DNA of 43,059 nt from Saprospiraceae bacterium (GTDB lineage Bacteria > Bacteroidota > Bacteroidia > Chitinophagales > Saprospiraceae), in the NCBI GenBank assembly GCA_024103195.1, contig JAGFIW010000089.1, forward strand, positions 1 through 43,059, given 5' to 3'. The notes beneath the pieces were generated by a model. The model was not told the origin of the DNA. It made no database searches and was given only the letters and a program-made list of their open reading frames with translations. Positions 1 through 7,882 of the stretch are shown here, in pieces (position 1 is the stretch's first letter; each line of letters starts with the position of its first letter). The translations under genes were made by a program, and so were the position numbers.

Positions 1-433
1 GGGAACGCTCGGTGCTGACCACGACCTCTTCCAGCAATTGGCGGTCTTCCCGGAGGATGATGGTCCCCAGGTCCACATCAGCCCCTGAAGCCTGCACACG
101 GTCCAGCACGGTTGGCAACATGCCTAAAAACCGCACTTCCAGGCGATAATCGCCGGGGGCCGTTTCCAGGTCGAATCTTCCCTCACTATCCGTGGTGGTC
201 CCTGTCAGCAGGGCTCCATCCACAGGATTGATCAGCATGACGGTGGCAAATTCGACCGCCTCCCCACCGGTGGTGAGGACCTGACCCCTGATCCTCAGGT
301 CAGGATCGCTTTGGGCGAGGACCCCGGTCGGTCCCGACAGGAAAAACCCGGTGAGTAAAAGCACCGGGGTGAGGAGACGGAAAAAGCTTTCACGGCCATT
401 TCCACAGGGAAAGGCATCGGTCAACAAATCCAT
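1..433 (-). CDS. TonB-dependent-type outer membrane protein, N-terminal part (cut by window edge)
   Basis: Reading the minus strand from an ATG at 433 gives 144 codons open to the window edge. A signal peptide-like hydrophobic stretch (residues about 18-40, ending near VLAQ) is followed by a carboxypeptidase regulatory-like beta-sandwich (about 47-125, containing GQVLTTGGEAVEFATV and TTTDSEGRFDLETAPGDY). Then comes LLEEVVVSTERS, the typical link to the plug domain of Bacteroidota outer-membrane receptors. The family consists of outer-membrane beta-barrels, many of them TonB-dependent importers; the barrel lies outside the window, so the substrate cannot be named. The start is 24 nt after the stop of the upstream STAND gene on the same strand, so co-transcription is possible. 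Confidence 0.8.
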   Translation of the reverse strand, partial: MDLLTDAFPCGNGRESFFRLLTPVLLLTGFFLSGPTGVLAQSDPDLRIRGQVLTTGGEAVEFATVMLINPVDGALLTGTTTDSEGRFDLETAPGDYRLEVRFLGMLPTVLDRVQASGADVDLGTIILREDRQLLEEVVVSTERS

Positions 434-457
434 AGGTAGGGTGTAACGGGACGAACG

Positions 458-3175
458 CTATGCCGGTTCACCGGATGGCATGAAAAAAGCCTCCTCCATG
501 GCCCTTTCGGTGGTCCAACGCTTTCCGGGATCCGATTCTTTGTCCATCCATGCCTGATCATGGGCCTTTTTCAATGCTTGCCGCAGCCATTCGTACATGA
601 CGGCAGTGGAACACCACAATTTGTAGCCGGATTTTTGGATCAGCGTTTCAGCCGCACCCAACAAACGTGCCGCTTTGGTGGCATCTCCTTCGGAAAAGAC
701 CGTACACCCCATACCGATCAACCCTCCGATGATGTCGGATAGATCGCCCGACTCCCTGCCGATCTCCAATCCCTGGCAGAATTGCGTCCGACCCTCGTTG
801 ATATCTCCTTCCATCAAGCGGCAGAAGCCCATCCCCATGTAAAACCACCCAACTGAAGGTCCGAGGGGAAAGGCCTTGTGAATGTCCAGGCCTTCCTGGT
901 AATATTCTGCTGCGATTTGGTATTCGGAGAGGGTCAGGTAGATATTGCCGGCTTGGAGTAAGACCATGGCCAAAAGGAAGAGGTCCCCTTCCTGCCGGCA
1001 ACGATCGAGCGCTTCCATCACGAGTTCAAGGGCATGTTGTGTATCCCGGCAGGCCAGCATTACCTCCGATTGGAACGTCGAAGACACGACTATGGAATAG
1101 GTGTCATCATATCGCTGACCGAGCCGAATGGCCTGCTGGAAGCAATCACTGGCTTTTTGGTTGCCGGCACTGATGGAAACGACGGCATAGTAACTGAGGG
1201 ACCGGGCCATATTCAATTCATCGCCGGCATCCGAAAACAGGCGTACGCTTTCCTGCAGGTCTTCCAGAGCCTTGGCGAAATCCGCCGAAAAGAAGTGGAC
1301 CATACCGCTGGTGCGAAAGGCGGCAGCTCTGACTTCCGGGTCGATACCTGTCAGAAAGTCATCTCCCTCCCCGGGCCGGGAATGAATCCCGGCATCGTTG
1401 ATCCACTGGATGGCTTCACTCAGCTTGCCCATGGTGATCCAGTAAAGGCCCATTGATGCGGCGACCCGCCAGGCGGCCTGGTTATCCCCCTTTTCAAGCA
1501 GGAAGGAAAAAGCATCGCGGATATTGGCGTACTCGCGTTGGACCCTTGAAAACCATAACACGCGCTGGGGTTTCCAGGAGTTTGGTTCCATCTCGCGGAC
1601 AAATGCCGTGTAATACCGGGCATGTGCGTCCCGCTGCGTATCGTTTTCACCGATACGTTCCAGTTCTTCGAGGGCAAACTCGCGAATGGCGAGAAACATG
1701 GTAAAATACGGCTCGGCTGTATTGGGCAGCGTTTGCACCAGGCCCTGATCCACCAATGCCTCCAATCGGGTGATGGTATCACCGGCCGGCTCGCCGGCTA
1801 AGGCTTCAGCGGCTTCCAGGCTCCAGCCTCCGTTGCATACCGCCAGCCGGGCAAACATCCGGCGGGTTTCTTCATCCAGCAATTGGTAGCTCCAGGCAAT
1901 CGCAGCCCTCAGCGTCTGATGGCGTTCAGGCATGTCCTGTTGACCATGGCGCAGCGTGTCCAGGACACGGTCCATGCGCCGAAGCATGGCGGATGGTGTC
2001 AAAATCCGGGTGCGATGAGCGGCAAGTTCGATGGCGAGAGGCAGCCCGTCAAGCCGTCGGCAAATTTCGCCAATGGCCTTGACGTTCTCCGGGTCCAGGG
2101 GTAGGGCCGGATGGACTTCCCGGGCTCTTTGGATGAAGAGTTGAACCGAAGGAACGCCGAGCAGGGATTGTGTGTCGGAGACAGGTGCCGGCGCCGGAAC
2201 GGGAAGAGAAGAAAGGGGAAACAATTGTTCGCCCCGGACATGAAGCGGGGCCCGGCTGGTCACAAGGACCTTTAGATCGGGGCAATGGTGGGACAGACCC
2301 GCCAGGGCCGGAGCCGCGGGCAGGATATGTTCGAAATTGTCGAGCAATAGCAGGGATTTGTGGCGGGTAAAATGCCTGACCAGCGTTTCCTGCAACGGTT
2401 GCATGCCGCTATCGAAAATCCCGGTTTGACGGGCAATAGAAGGGAAAAGTTCCTCCGGGTCGCGGAGCGTACCCAATGTCACAAAGTGAATGCCATTCGG
2501 GAAATGTGGTTCCAACCTGGAAGCCGCCTCGATGGCCAAATGGGTTTTGCCCGTGCCTCCGGTCCCGGTGATGGACACAAAACGCACGTCGTCAGCCAGC
2601 AGTAGCTGGCACAGTTCCGTAAGTTCCTGATCCCGTCCGATCAGCCGGCCGGGAAGAGCCGGCAAAGGCGAAGGTACCGGAGGTGGCTCTTCACGGGTAG
2701 GTTCTAGACCGGCTTGAATCTGCTCGGATAAAAAAATGGCCAGATCATTGGCCAAAAGACCCGCCAGTTCTTCCGGTTGAGAGAAATACTGGTAGCAGGA
2801 GGCATGCTGGGTCTCCATGTCCGCCAGCAGTTTTTTTAGTCTTTCATCCCTATCCCCTGCCGTCTTTTTCACATAAATCAGCCGGGGCTTCCCCGCCGAC
2901 AGCCGGTATTCGTCTTCCAGGCCGGAGATTTCCATGCCGGGACCGATCCAGCCATAACTCGCTCCGTATATACCGACGAAAATGTGGCTTTGCTCGAGGT
3001 ACGCCTTGTAAAGCTCACGGGGTGGATGAGGGCGGGCGCCCATTTCGAAATATACCGGCGTGAGGTGGAGGGTGGCAACCGCTTCCCGTGCCGCCTTCCG
3101 CTCGGCGGCCATCTCCTTGATGGTCGAGCTGATGAACACCCTAAGGCGTTGGTCGGGGGTGCGGATCATGCCCAT
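458..3175 (-). CDS. DUF4062-STAND ATPase with TPR repeats
   Basis: A 905-residue, three-part protein. Residues about 9-155 are a DUF4062 domain (LRVFISSTIKEMAAERKAA start, FVGIYGASYG). Residues about 175-450 form a STAND/NB-ARC-type NTPase: Walker A GTGGTGKT at 204-211, Walker B LLLLDN at 275-280, TSR sensor near 306 and the GLPLAIELAA motif at 377-386. From about 540 to 860 there are TPR-like helical pairs. No C-terminal LuxR-type helix-turn-helix is visible, unlike many COG3903-type regulators. STAND proteins are ligand-triggered switches that oligomerise. DUF4062 occurs in signalling and conflict-type STAND proteins, so a sensor role in defence or signalling is an inference. The gene stands alone between formate dehydrogenase and an outer-membrane receptor gene. 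ATG at 3169 is an alternative start. Confidence 0.85.
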   Translation of the reverse strand: MGMIRTPDQRLRVFISSTIKEMAAERKAAREAVATLHLTPVYFEMGARPHPPRELYKAYLEQSHIFVGIYGASYGWIGPGMEISGLEDEYRLSAGKPRLIYVKKTAGDRDERLKKLLADMETQHASCYQYFSQPEELAGLLANDLAIFLSEQIQAGLEPTREEPPPVPSPLPALPGRLIGRDQELTELCQLLLADDVRFVSITGTGGTGKTHLAIEAASRLEPHFPNGIHFVTLGTLRDPEELFPSIARQTGIFDSGMQPLQETLVRHFTRHKSLLLLDNFEHILPAAPALAGLSHHCPDLKVLVTSRAPLHVRGEQLFPLSSLPVPAPAPVSDTQSLLGVPSVQLFIQRAREVHPALPLDPENVKAIGEICRRLDGLPLAIELAAHRTRILTPSAMLRRMDRVLDTLRHGQQDMPERHQTLRAAIAWSYQLLDEETRRMFARLAVCNGGWSLEAAEALAGEPAGDTITRLEALVDQGLVQTLPNTAEPYFTMFLAIREFALEELERIGENDTQRDAHARYYTAFVREMEPNSWKPQRVLWFSRVQREYANIRDAFSFLLEKGDNQAAWRVAASMGLYWITMGKLSEAIQWINDAGIHSRPGEGDDFLTGIDPEVRAAAFRTSGMVHFFSADFAKALEDLQESVRLFSDAGDELNMARSLSYYAVVSISAGNQKASDCFQQAIRLGQRYDDTYSIVVSSTFQSEVMLACRDTQHALELVMEALDRCRQEGDLFLLAMVLLQAGNIYLTLSEYQIAAEYYQEGLDIHKAFPLGPSVGWFYMGMGFCRLMEGDINEGRTQFCQGLEIGRESGDLSDIIGGLIGMGCTVFSEGDATKAARLLGAAETLIQKSGYKLWCSTAVMYEWLRQALKKAHDQAWMDKESDPGKRWTTERAMEEAFFMPSGEPA

Positions 3176-3282
3176 GGGAGGAGGAGAAGACGCCCTGAAT
3201 ACCCGGGGTCAGGCATGCCGGAAGGGATGGGGCTTTTCATATCGACACGCACGATGTCACCGGGTTGGAAATCGGATATGGG

Positions 3283-6090
3283 TTAGTCCTTGATCTCCGG
3301 TGATACCACAGCGGATTCCTTGTATTTGCCACGGCTTTTGCGGATCCGGACAGCGACGACCTTGTATTCGGGACAAAGCGCCTCACTGTCGTGTTCGTCG
3401 GAAGTCAGGTTGTTCACCATGATCTCGGGAAAATGGAACGTGGTACTCAACACACCGGTGCGCACTTCGTCCGTCACTCGCGCCCGGATATCCACTTTGC
3501 CCCGGGGCGATTCGACACAAACCATGTCTCCATCGGCAATCTGGTATTGTACGGCATCTTCGGGATGGATCAAAAGACTGTCTTCCGTCAAAATGTCCAC
3601 ATTGCCGGTCCTGCGGGTCATGGCCCCGCAATTGTAATGCTCCAGCTCCCGGTTGGTCGTCAGGATGAAGGGGTAGTCCTTCCGGTTTTCCTGGAGTTCG
3701 TCCGTCTCTTTCCAATCGAAGAAGGCAAAATGACCACGGCCTCGCCGGAAGGTTTCGGTATGCAGGATTTCCGTGTCCGTCCCGTCGGGAGCCACCGGCC
3801 ACTGTTTGCCGTTGTCGCCGAGTTCCTCCCACCGGATCCCGGCAAAGAAAGGCACCACACGGCTGATCTCTTCCAGCACCCCGTCAGCGGAATACGGGGG
3901 TTGCGGATAACCCATCCGGTTCATGATTTCGACCAGGATCTGTCCATCGGGCTTGGTGCCGGGCAATGGCGGAATGACGGCATTGACCCGCTGCACCCGG
4001 CGCTCGGCATTGGTAAAAGTGCCGCTCTTTTCCAGGAACGAAGATGCGGGCAGCACCACATCGGCCATCCGGGCGGTCTCCGTCATGAAAAGCTCCTGGA
4101 CGACCAACAGGTCCAGTTGGCTGAGGGCGCGAACCACCTTGGCGGTGTTGGGGTCCGTCTGGACCACGTCCTCGCCGATCAGCCAAAGCGCCTTGAGCTG
4201 TCCGGCCAGGGCCGCATCAAACATTTCGGGGATCTTCTTACCCGGCTTTCTCGGTTGGGGCGCCTGGTAGTGTTTGTCGTACAAGGCAAGCACTTCGGGC
4301 AGGCTGACGTCCAGATATCCGGCGCCCTGATGGGGCTGGCAACCCATATCGGCCGCGCCCTGAACATTGTTCTGTCCGCGCAGCGGGTTGACACCCACCC
4401 CACGCCGACCGATATTTCCGGTCAGCATGGCCAGATCCGCGATCTGCATCACCGTAAATGTACCCTGACTGTGTTCCGTCACCCCCAGGCCGTGAAAGGA
4501 CATGGCGTTGGGAGCCGTAGCGTACGCCACCGCCGCCTTTTCCACCAAATGGCGGTCCACGCCGGTCACGCGCTCCGTTTCGTCCAGATCGATACCGAGG
4601 ATCTGCTGTCGGAACTCCTGATACCCTTCGGTCCGCGTATCAATGAAATTTTCATCCACCAGATCATTGGCGATGATATAGTACATGAACATGTTGAGCA
4701 TGGCCACATTGGTCCCGGGGCGCAGGGCCAGATGATAGGTGGCATATCGGGCCAACTCGGTCCGCCTCGGATCAATGACGATGGAGGGTTTTCCCTTCAT
4801 CGCAAATTGTTTCAGTTTGGCGCCGGTCACCGGGTGGGCATCCGTCGGGTTGGCGCCGATCACCAGGATACAATCCGTGTACTTGATGTCTTCGACGGAA
4901 TTGGTAGCGGCTCCCGTTCCGAAGGACCGCTGCATGCCCAGCGCCGTGGGCGAGTGGCACACACGCGCACAACAATCGATGTTGTTGGTGCCGATGACAG
5001 ACCGGATGAATTTCTGCATCAGGTAATTCTCCTCGTTGGTGGCGCGGGCGGAAGAAATGCCCGCGATGGCATCCGGACCGTCCTCCTCCAGGATACGGTT
5101 CAGTCGCCCGGCGATATAATCGTAAGCTTCATCCCAGGTGGCTGGTTGGAGCTCGCCGTCTTTCCTCACGAGGGGTGTGCGCAGCCGGTCGGGGTGGTCA
5201 TAGAATTTGAAGGCATACCGGCCCTTCAGACAGGTATGGCCCTGGTTGACTTCGGCGTCATAAGGGGCGCGGATGCTCAGGATCTCGTCACCGGTGCTGG
5301 CCACTTCGAGGTTGCATCCGACACCGCAGTACGTGCACACGGTGCGGGTCCGCTCTGTCGCCCGGATGGATTTGGACTGGTAAACATCCGAAATGGCGGA
5401 GGTGGGGCATGCCTGGGCACAGGCTCCGCAACTGACGCAATCGCTTTCAAAAAATGACTGGTCGGCTCCTTTGATGATCCGGCTGTCGAAGCCGCGTCCT
5501 GCCATACTCAGGACAAACTGCCCCTGTACCTCGTCGCAGGCTCTGACACAGCGGTAGCAATTGATGCATTTGCTGAGGTCCGACACCATGTAGGGGTGAC
5601 TGAGGTCTTTCTTCCGGTCGAGGTGGTTGGCCCCCTCCGGATATCTGACCTCGCGGATGCCCACCTGGGCCGCTACGTCCTGGAGTTCACAATTCCCGTT
5701 GGCTTCGCAGGTCAGGCAGTCCAGGGGGTGATCGGTGAGCACCAACTCGATAATATTCTGCCTCAACCGCCGCACATTGCTGCTGTGGGGCTGGATATGC
5801 ATACCGGCGGCCATCGGCGTATGACAGGAGGCCACCGAGCGCACGGATCCATTGGCTTGCAAGGCCACATCCACGCTGCACACGCGACAGGAGCCGAAAG
5901 GCTCCAGATTGGGGGCATCGCATAGGGTAGGTATGAAATCCTGGCCTTTGTGCCGGCGCAGGAACTGGAGGATCGTCTCCCCGGGCTGGAAGGGATGGGC
6001 TACGCCGTCGATATAGGCAAAGGTCCCTGCAGGATATTCTTTGCTCCCGGGGGAGCCGGTGATGGGCGGGGCGATATGCGGTATGGCCAT
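3283..6090 (-). CDS. fdhA: NAD-linked formate dehydrogenase, catalytic molybdenum subunit
   Basis: A 935-residue molybdopterin enzyme that oxidises formate to CO2 (or the reverse) and passes electrons to the diaphorase subunit encoded just upstream. Domains in order: NuoG-like 2Fe-2S domain (C57, C68, C71, C89); His/Cys 4Fe-4S site (H121, C125, C128, C134); two ferredoxin clusters (C175/178/181/185 and C218/221/224/228); then the bis-MGD catalytic domain with its own 4Fe-4S site (C252, C255, C259, C287). The active-site motif ARVCHSPT places Cys378, codon TGC at 4957-4959, where selenoenzymes have selenocysteine, followed by His379. The C-terminal part is the molydopterin-dinucleotide-binding fold. 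It follows the beta subunit by 20 nt, so the two form one operon. No membrane or Tat signal is seen, so the enzyme is probably cytoplasmic. The symbol is generic; fdsA or fdhF are also used for this type. Confidence 0.93.
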   Translation of the reverse strand: MAIPHIAPPITGSPGSKEYPAGTFAYIDGVAHPFQPGETILQFLRRHKGQDFIPTLCDAPNLEPFGSCRVCSVDVALQANGSVRSVASCHTPMAAGMHIQPHSSNVRRLRQNIIELVLTDHPLDCLTCEANGNCELQDVAAQVGIREVRYPEGANHLDRKKDLSHPYMVSDLSKCINCYRCVRACDEVQGQFVLSMAGRGFDSRIIKGADQSFFESDCVSCGACAQACPTSAISDVYQSKSIRATERTRTVCTYCGVGCNLEVASTGDEILSIRAPYDAEVNQGHTCLKGRYAFKFYDHPDRLRTPLVRKDGELQPATWDEAYDYIAGRLNRILEEDGPDAIAGISSARATNEENYLMQKFIRSVIGTNNIDCCARVCHSPTALGMQRSFGTGAATNSVEDIKYTDCILVIGANPTDAHPVTGAKLKQFAMKGKPSIVIDPRRTELARYATYHLALRPGTNVAMLNMFMYYIIANDLVDENFIDTRTEGYQEFRQQILGIDLDETERVTGVDRHLVEKAAVAYATAPNAMSFHGLGVTEHSQGTFTVMQIADLAMLTGNIGRRGVGVNPLRGQNNVQGAADMGCQPHQGAGYLDVSLPEVLALYDKHYQAPQPRKPGKKIPEMFDAALAGQLKALWLIGEDVVQTDPNTAKVVRALSQLDLLVVQELFMTETARMADVVLPASSFLEKSGTFTNAERRVQRVNAVIPPLPGTKPDGQILVEIMNRMGYPQPPYSADGVLEEISRVVPFFAGIRWEELGDNGKQWPVAPDGTDTEILHTETFRRGRGHFAFFDWKETDELQENRKDYPFILTTNRELEHYNCGAMTRRTGNVDILTEDSLLIHPEDAVQYQIADGDMVCVESPRGKVDIRARVTDEVRTGVLSTTFHFPEIMVNNLTSDEHDSEALCPEYKVVAVRIRKSRGKYKESAVVSPEIKD

Positions 6091-6110
6091 GGCGGCTGGG
6101 TTTGCTTGGA

Positions 6111-7760
6111 TCAGGTGAAATAAGGTTGCAGCTCATCCGCAAACCAGGTCAGGGCGTTGCGGACGGGCAGGGGAATGCCTCCTCCGTGGGCGCACAGCGA
6201 ACCGGTCTGCAGGGTAAAAAGGAGGTCATCGAACAGTTGGCGGTCGATTTTCCAGGAGCCGTCTTCCGCTTTCCGGAGCATTTCCTCGGCGCGTTTGGTG
6301 CCGAGACGGCAGGGAAAGCATTTGCCGCAACTCTCGTAGGCGGCAAATTCGAAGAGATGGGCCAGATAGCGGATCAGAGGCATGGATGCCGGGATGGCGA
6401 TCACGGACGCATGCCCCAAAAGAAAGCCTTCCCGGGCGAATGACTCAAAATCGACGGTCAGACGGTCCAAATGGCTGACGGGCACCAATCCTCCGAGTGG
6501 CCCGCCGATGTGGAGCGCCTTGACGGGGACACGAAATCCACCGCCCAGATCCTCCACCAGGGTCTGCAGGGGCAGCCCCATCTCCACTTCGACAAGTCCC
6601 GGCTTCCGGAAATGGCTGTCCAGACTGACCAGCTTGGTGCCTTTCGAACGCTCGGTCCCCAGGGAGGCGTAGGCCTCACCGCCATGCCGGAGGATCCAGG
6701 GCAATGCGGCGAGGGTTTCGACATTGTTGACGGCCGTGGGCCGGTTGAAAAGGCCGGATACGGCGGGAAAAGGAGGGCGCACCCTGACTTCGGGCCTCTG
6801 GCCTTCTATGGAGTTGATCAGAGCGGTCTCTTCCCCGCAGATGTAGGATCCCTGGGCCCGGATGGTACGGATCCGGAAGGAGAAACCCGACCCGAGGATG
6901 TCGTCGCCGAGCCAGCCGTGATCGAGAAATTCCCGGATGGTGTCTTCCACTTTCCGCACGGCTTCCGGATACTCGGCCCGGATGTAAATGACCCCCCAGG
7001 AGGCTCCGGCCGCATAGCCGGCCGTCAGCATGCCTTCCAGCAGGGTAGCCGGCCGTTCTTCGAGCAGATAGCGATCCGAAAATGCGCCTGGGTCGCCTTC
7101 ATCGGCATTGCAGATGATGAATTTTTCGGAACCCGGGGCCTGCCGGCAGAATTCGAGTTTGCTGCCGATGGGAAAGCCGGCGCCACCTCGGCCCCGCAAT
7201 TGGGAGGTCTTGATCTCGGCGAGGACTTCCTCCGGACGCCGGTTCAGCAATGCGTGCAGGCGATGTTCCTGAGCCGCTCCGTTTTCGTAGGAAGCCGTCA
7301 GGATGGCCGTGCCCCGGCTGCGGACCGGGTATCCGGCATAGCGCGCTTCCGGCTGCCGGAACAATTCGTCGAGACGGGTAGCGGATTCTCCGGAGTAATT
7401 GTTCCCCTCGAAATGAAAAGCGCGGTTTTCATAACAACGGCCAAGACAGGTCATGTGCCCGATCTCCTCGTCGTCAAAATGGGCGCGAAGATCGGTATGG
7501 AGCTGTTCTTGCGTGCCGGCACACAAACACGCGCTCCCGTTGCAGATGTATACTTTCTTGCCCCTGTTTTCGGGACGGGTGAAGTCATAGAAGGTCGAGG
7601 TGCCGTAGGCGGTAGCCGTTCCAACCAGAAATTCGTGCGCCAGCTGCTCCAGGGCATCGGGGTCCGGAGCGCCCTCGGGCCGGGAAAGACGGCCCAGCCG
7701 GTCAAACAAATTGTCCTCCAGCCCTTTCCTGCCCGACAGTTCACTGATATTGCGCGACAT
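6111..7760 (-). CDS. fdhB: Formate dehydrogenase diaphorase subunit (NuoE-NuoF fusion)
   Basis: A 549-residue flavoprotein that transfers electrons between the catalytic subunit and NAD. The N-terminal 140 residues resemble NuoE/FdsG, with 2Fe-2S ligands near C73, C78, C105 and C109. The rest resembles NuoF/FdsB/HoxF: glycine-rich GRGGAGFP at 190-197, the FMN motif CNADEGDPGAF at 218-228, and a 4Fe-4S site in ESCGKCFPC (C478, C481, C484) plus C523. Fusion of the two modules is common in bacterial NAD-linked formate dehydrogenases and hydrogenases. I chose the ATG at 7760, preceded by GGAAGGGT, over an in-frame TTG at 7784. It is the first gene of the operon with the catalytic subunit. A NADH dehydrogenase role is less likely because no other nuo genes are near. 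Confidence 0.92.
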   Translation of the reverse strand: MSRNISELSGRKGLEDNLFDRLGRLSRPEGAPDPDALEQLAHEFLVGTATAYGTSTFYDFTRPENRGKKVYICNGSACLCAGTQEQLHTDLRAHFDDEEIGHMTCLGRCYENRAFHFEGNNYSGESATRLDELFRQPEARYAGYPVRSRGTAILTASYENGAAQEHRLHALLNRRPEEVLAEIKTSQLRGRGGAGFPIGSKLEFCRQAPGSEKFIICNADEGDPGAFSDRYLLEERPATLLEGMLTAGYAAGASWGVIYIRAEYPEAVRKVEDTIREFLDHGWLGDDILGSGFSFRIRTIRAQGSYICGEETALINSIEGQRPEVRVRPPFPAVSGLFNRPTAVNNVETLAALPWILRHGGEAYASLGTERSKGTKLVSLDSHFRKPGLVEVEMGLPLQTLVEDLGGGFRVPVKALHIGGPLGGLVPVSHLDRLTVDFESFAREGFLLGHASVIAIPASMPLIRYLAHLFEFAAYESCGKCFPCRLGTKRAEEMLRKAEDGSWKIDRQLFDDLLFTLQTGSLCAHGGGIPLPVRNALTWFADELQPYFT

Positions 7761-7882
7761 ACCCTTCCAGATTGATGGGGACAATCAGGTGCACAATACA
7801 CCCAATTTACCCTGCAAGTAACGAATTTTCGGGGAAATGGCCAAGAAAAAGGGTGAAAAAAGCGAGGCTTGGTTCGGAGAGA

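Noticed and set aside
434..457. Possible -7 element (TACCTATG) for the leftmost outer-membrane protein gene
   Set aside because: It overlaps the ATG itself and has a mismatch in the conserved TTTG part.
4957..4959. Possible selenocysteine codon in the formate dehydrogenase active site
   Set aside because: The codon is TGC (Cys), not TGA, and the frame is uninterrupted.
3391..5457. Long open frame of 688 codons on the plus strand opposite the formate dehydrogenase gene
   Set aside because: It lies wholly antisense to a gene with clear motifs, has no recognisable domains, and is the expected by-product of GC-rich codon usage.
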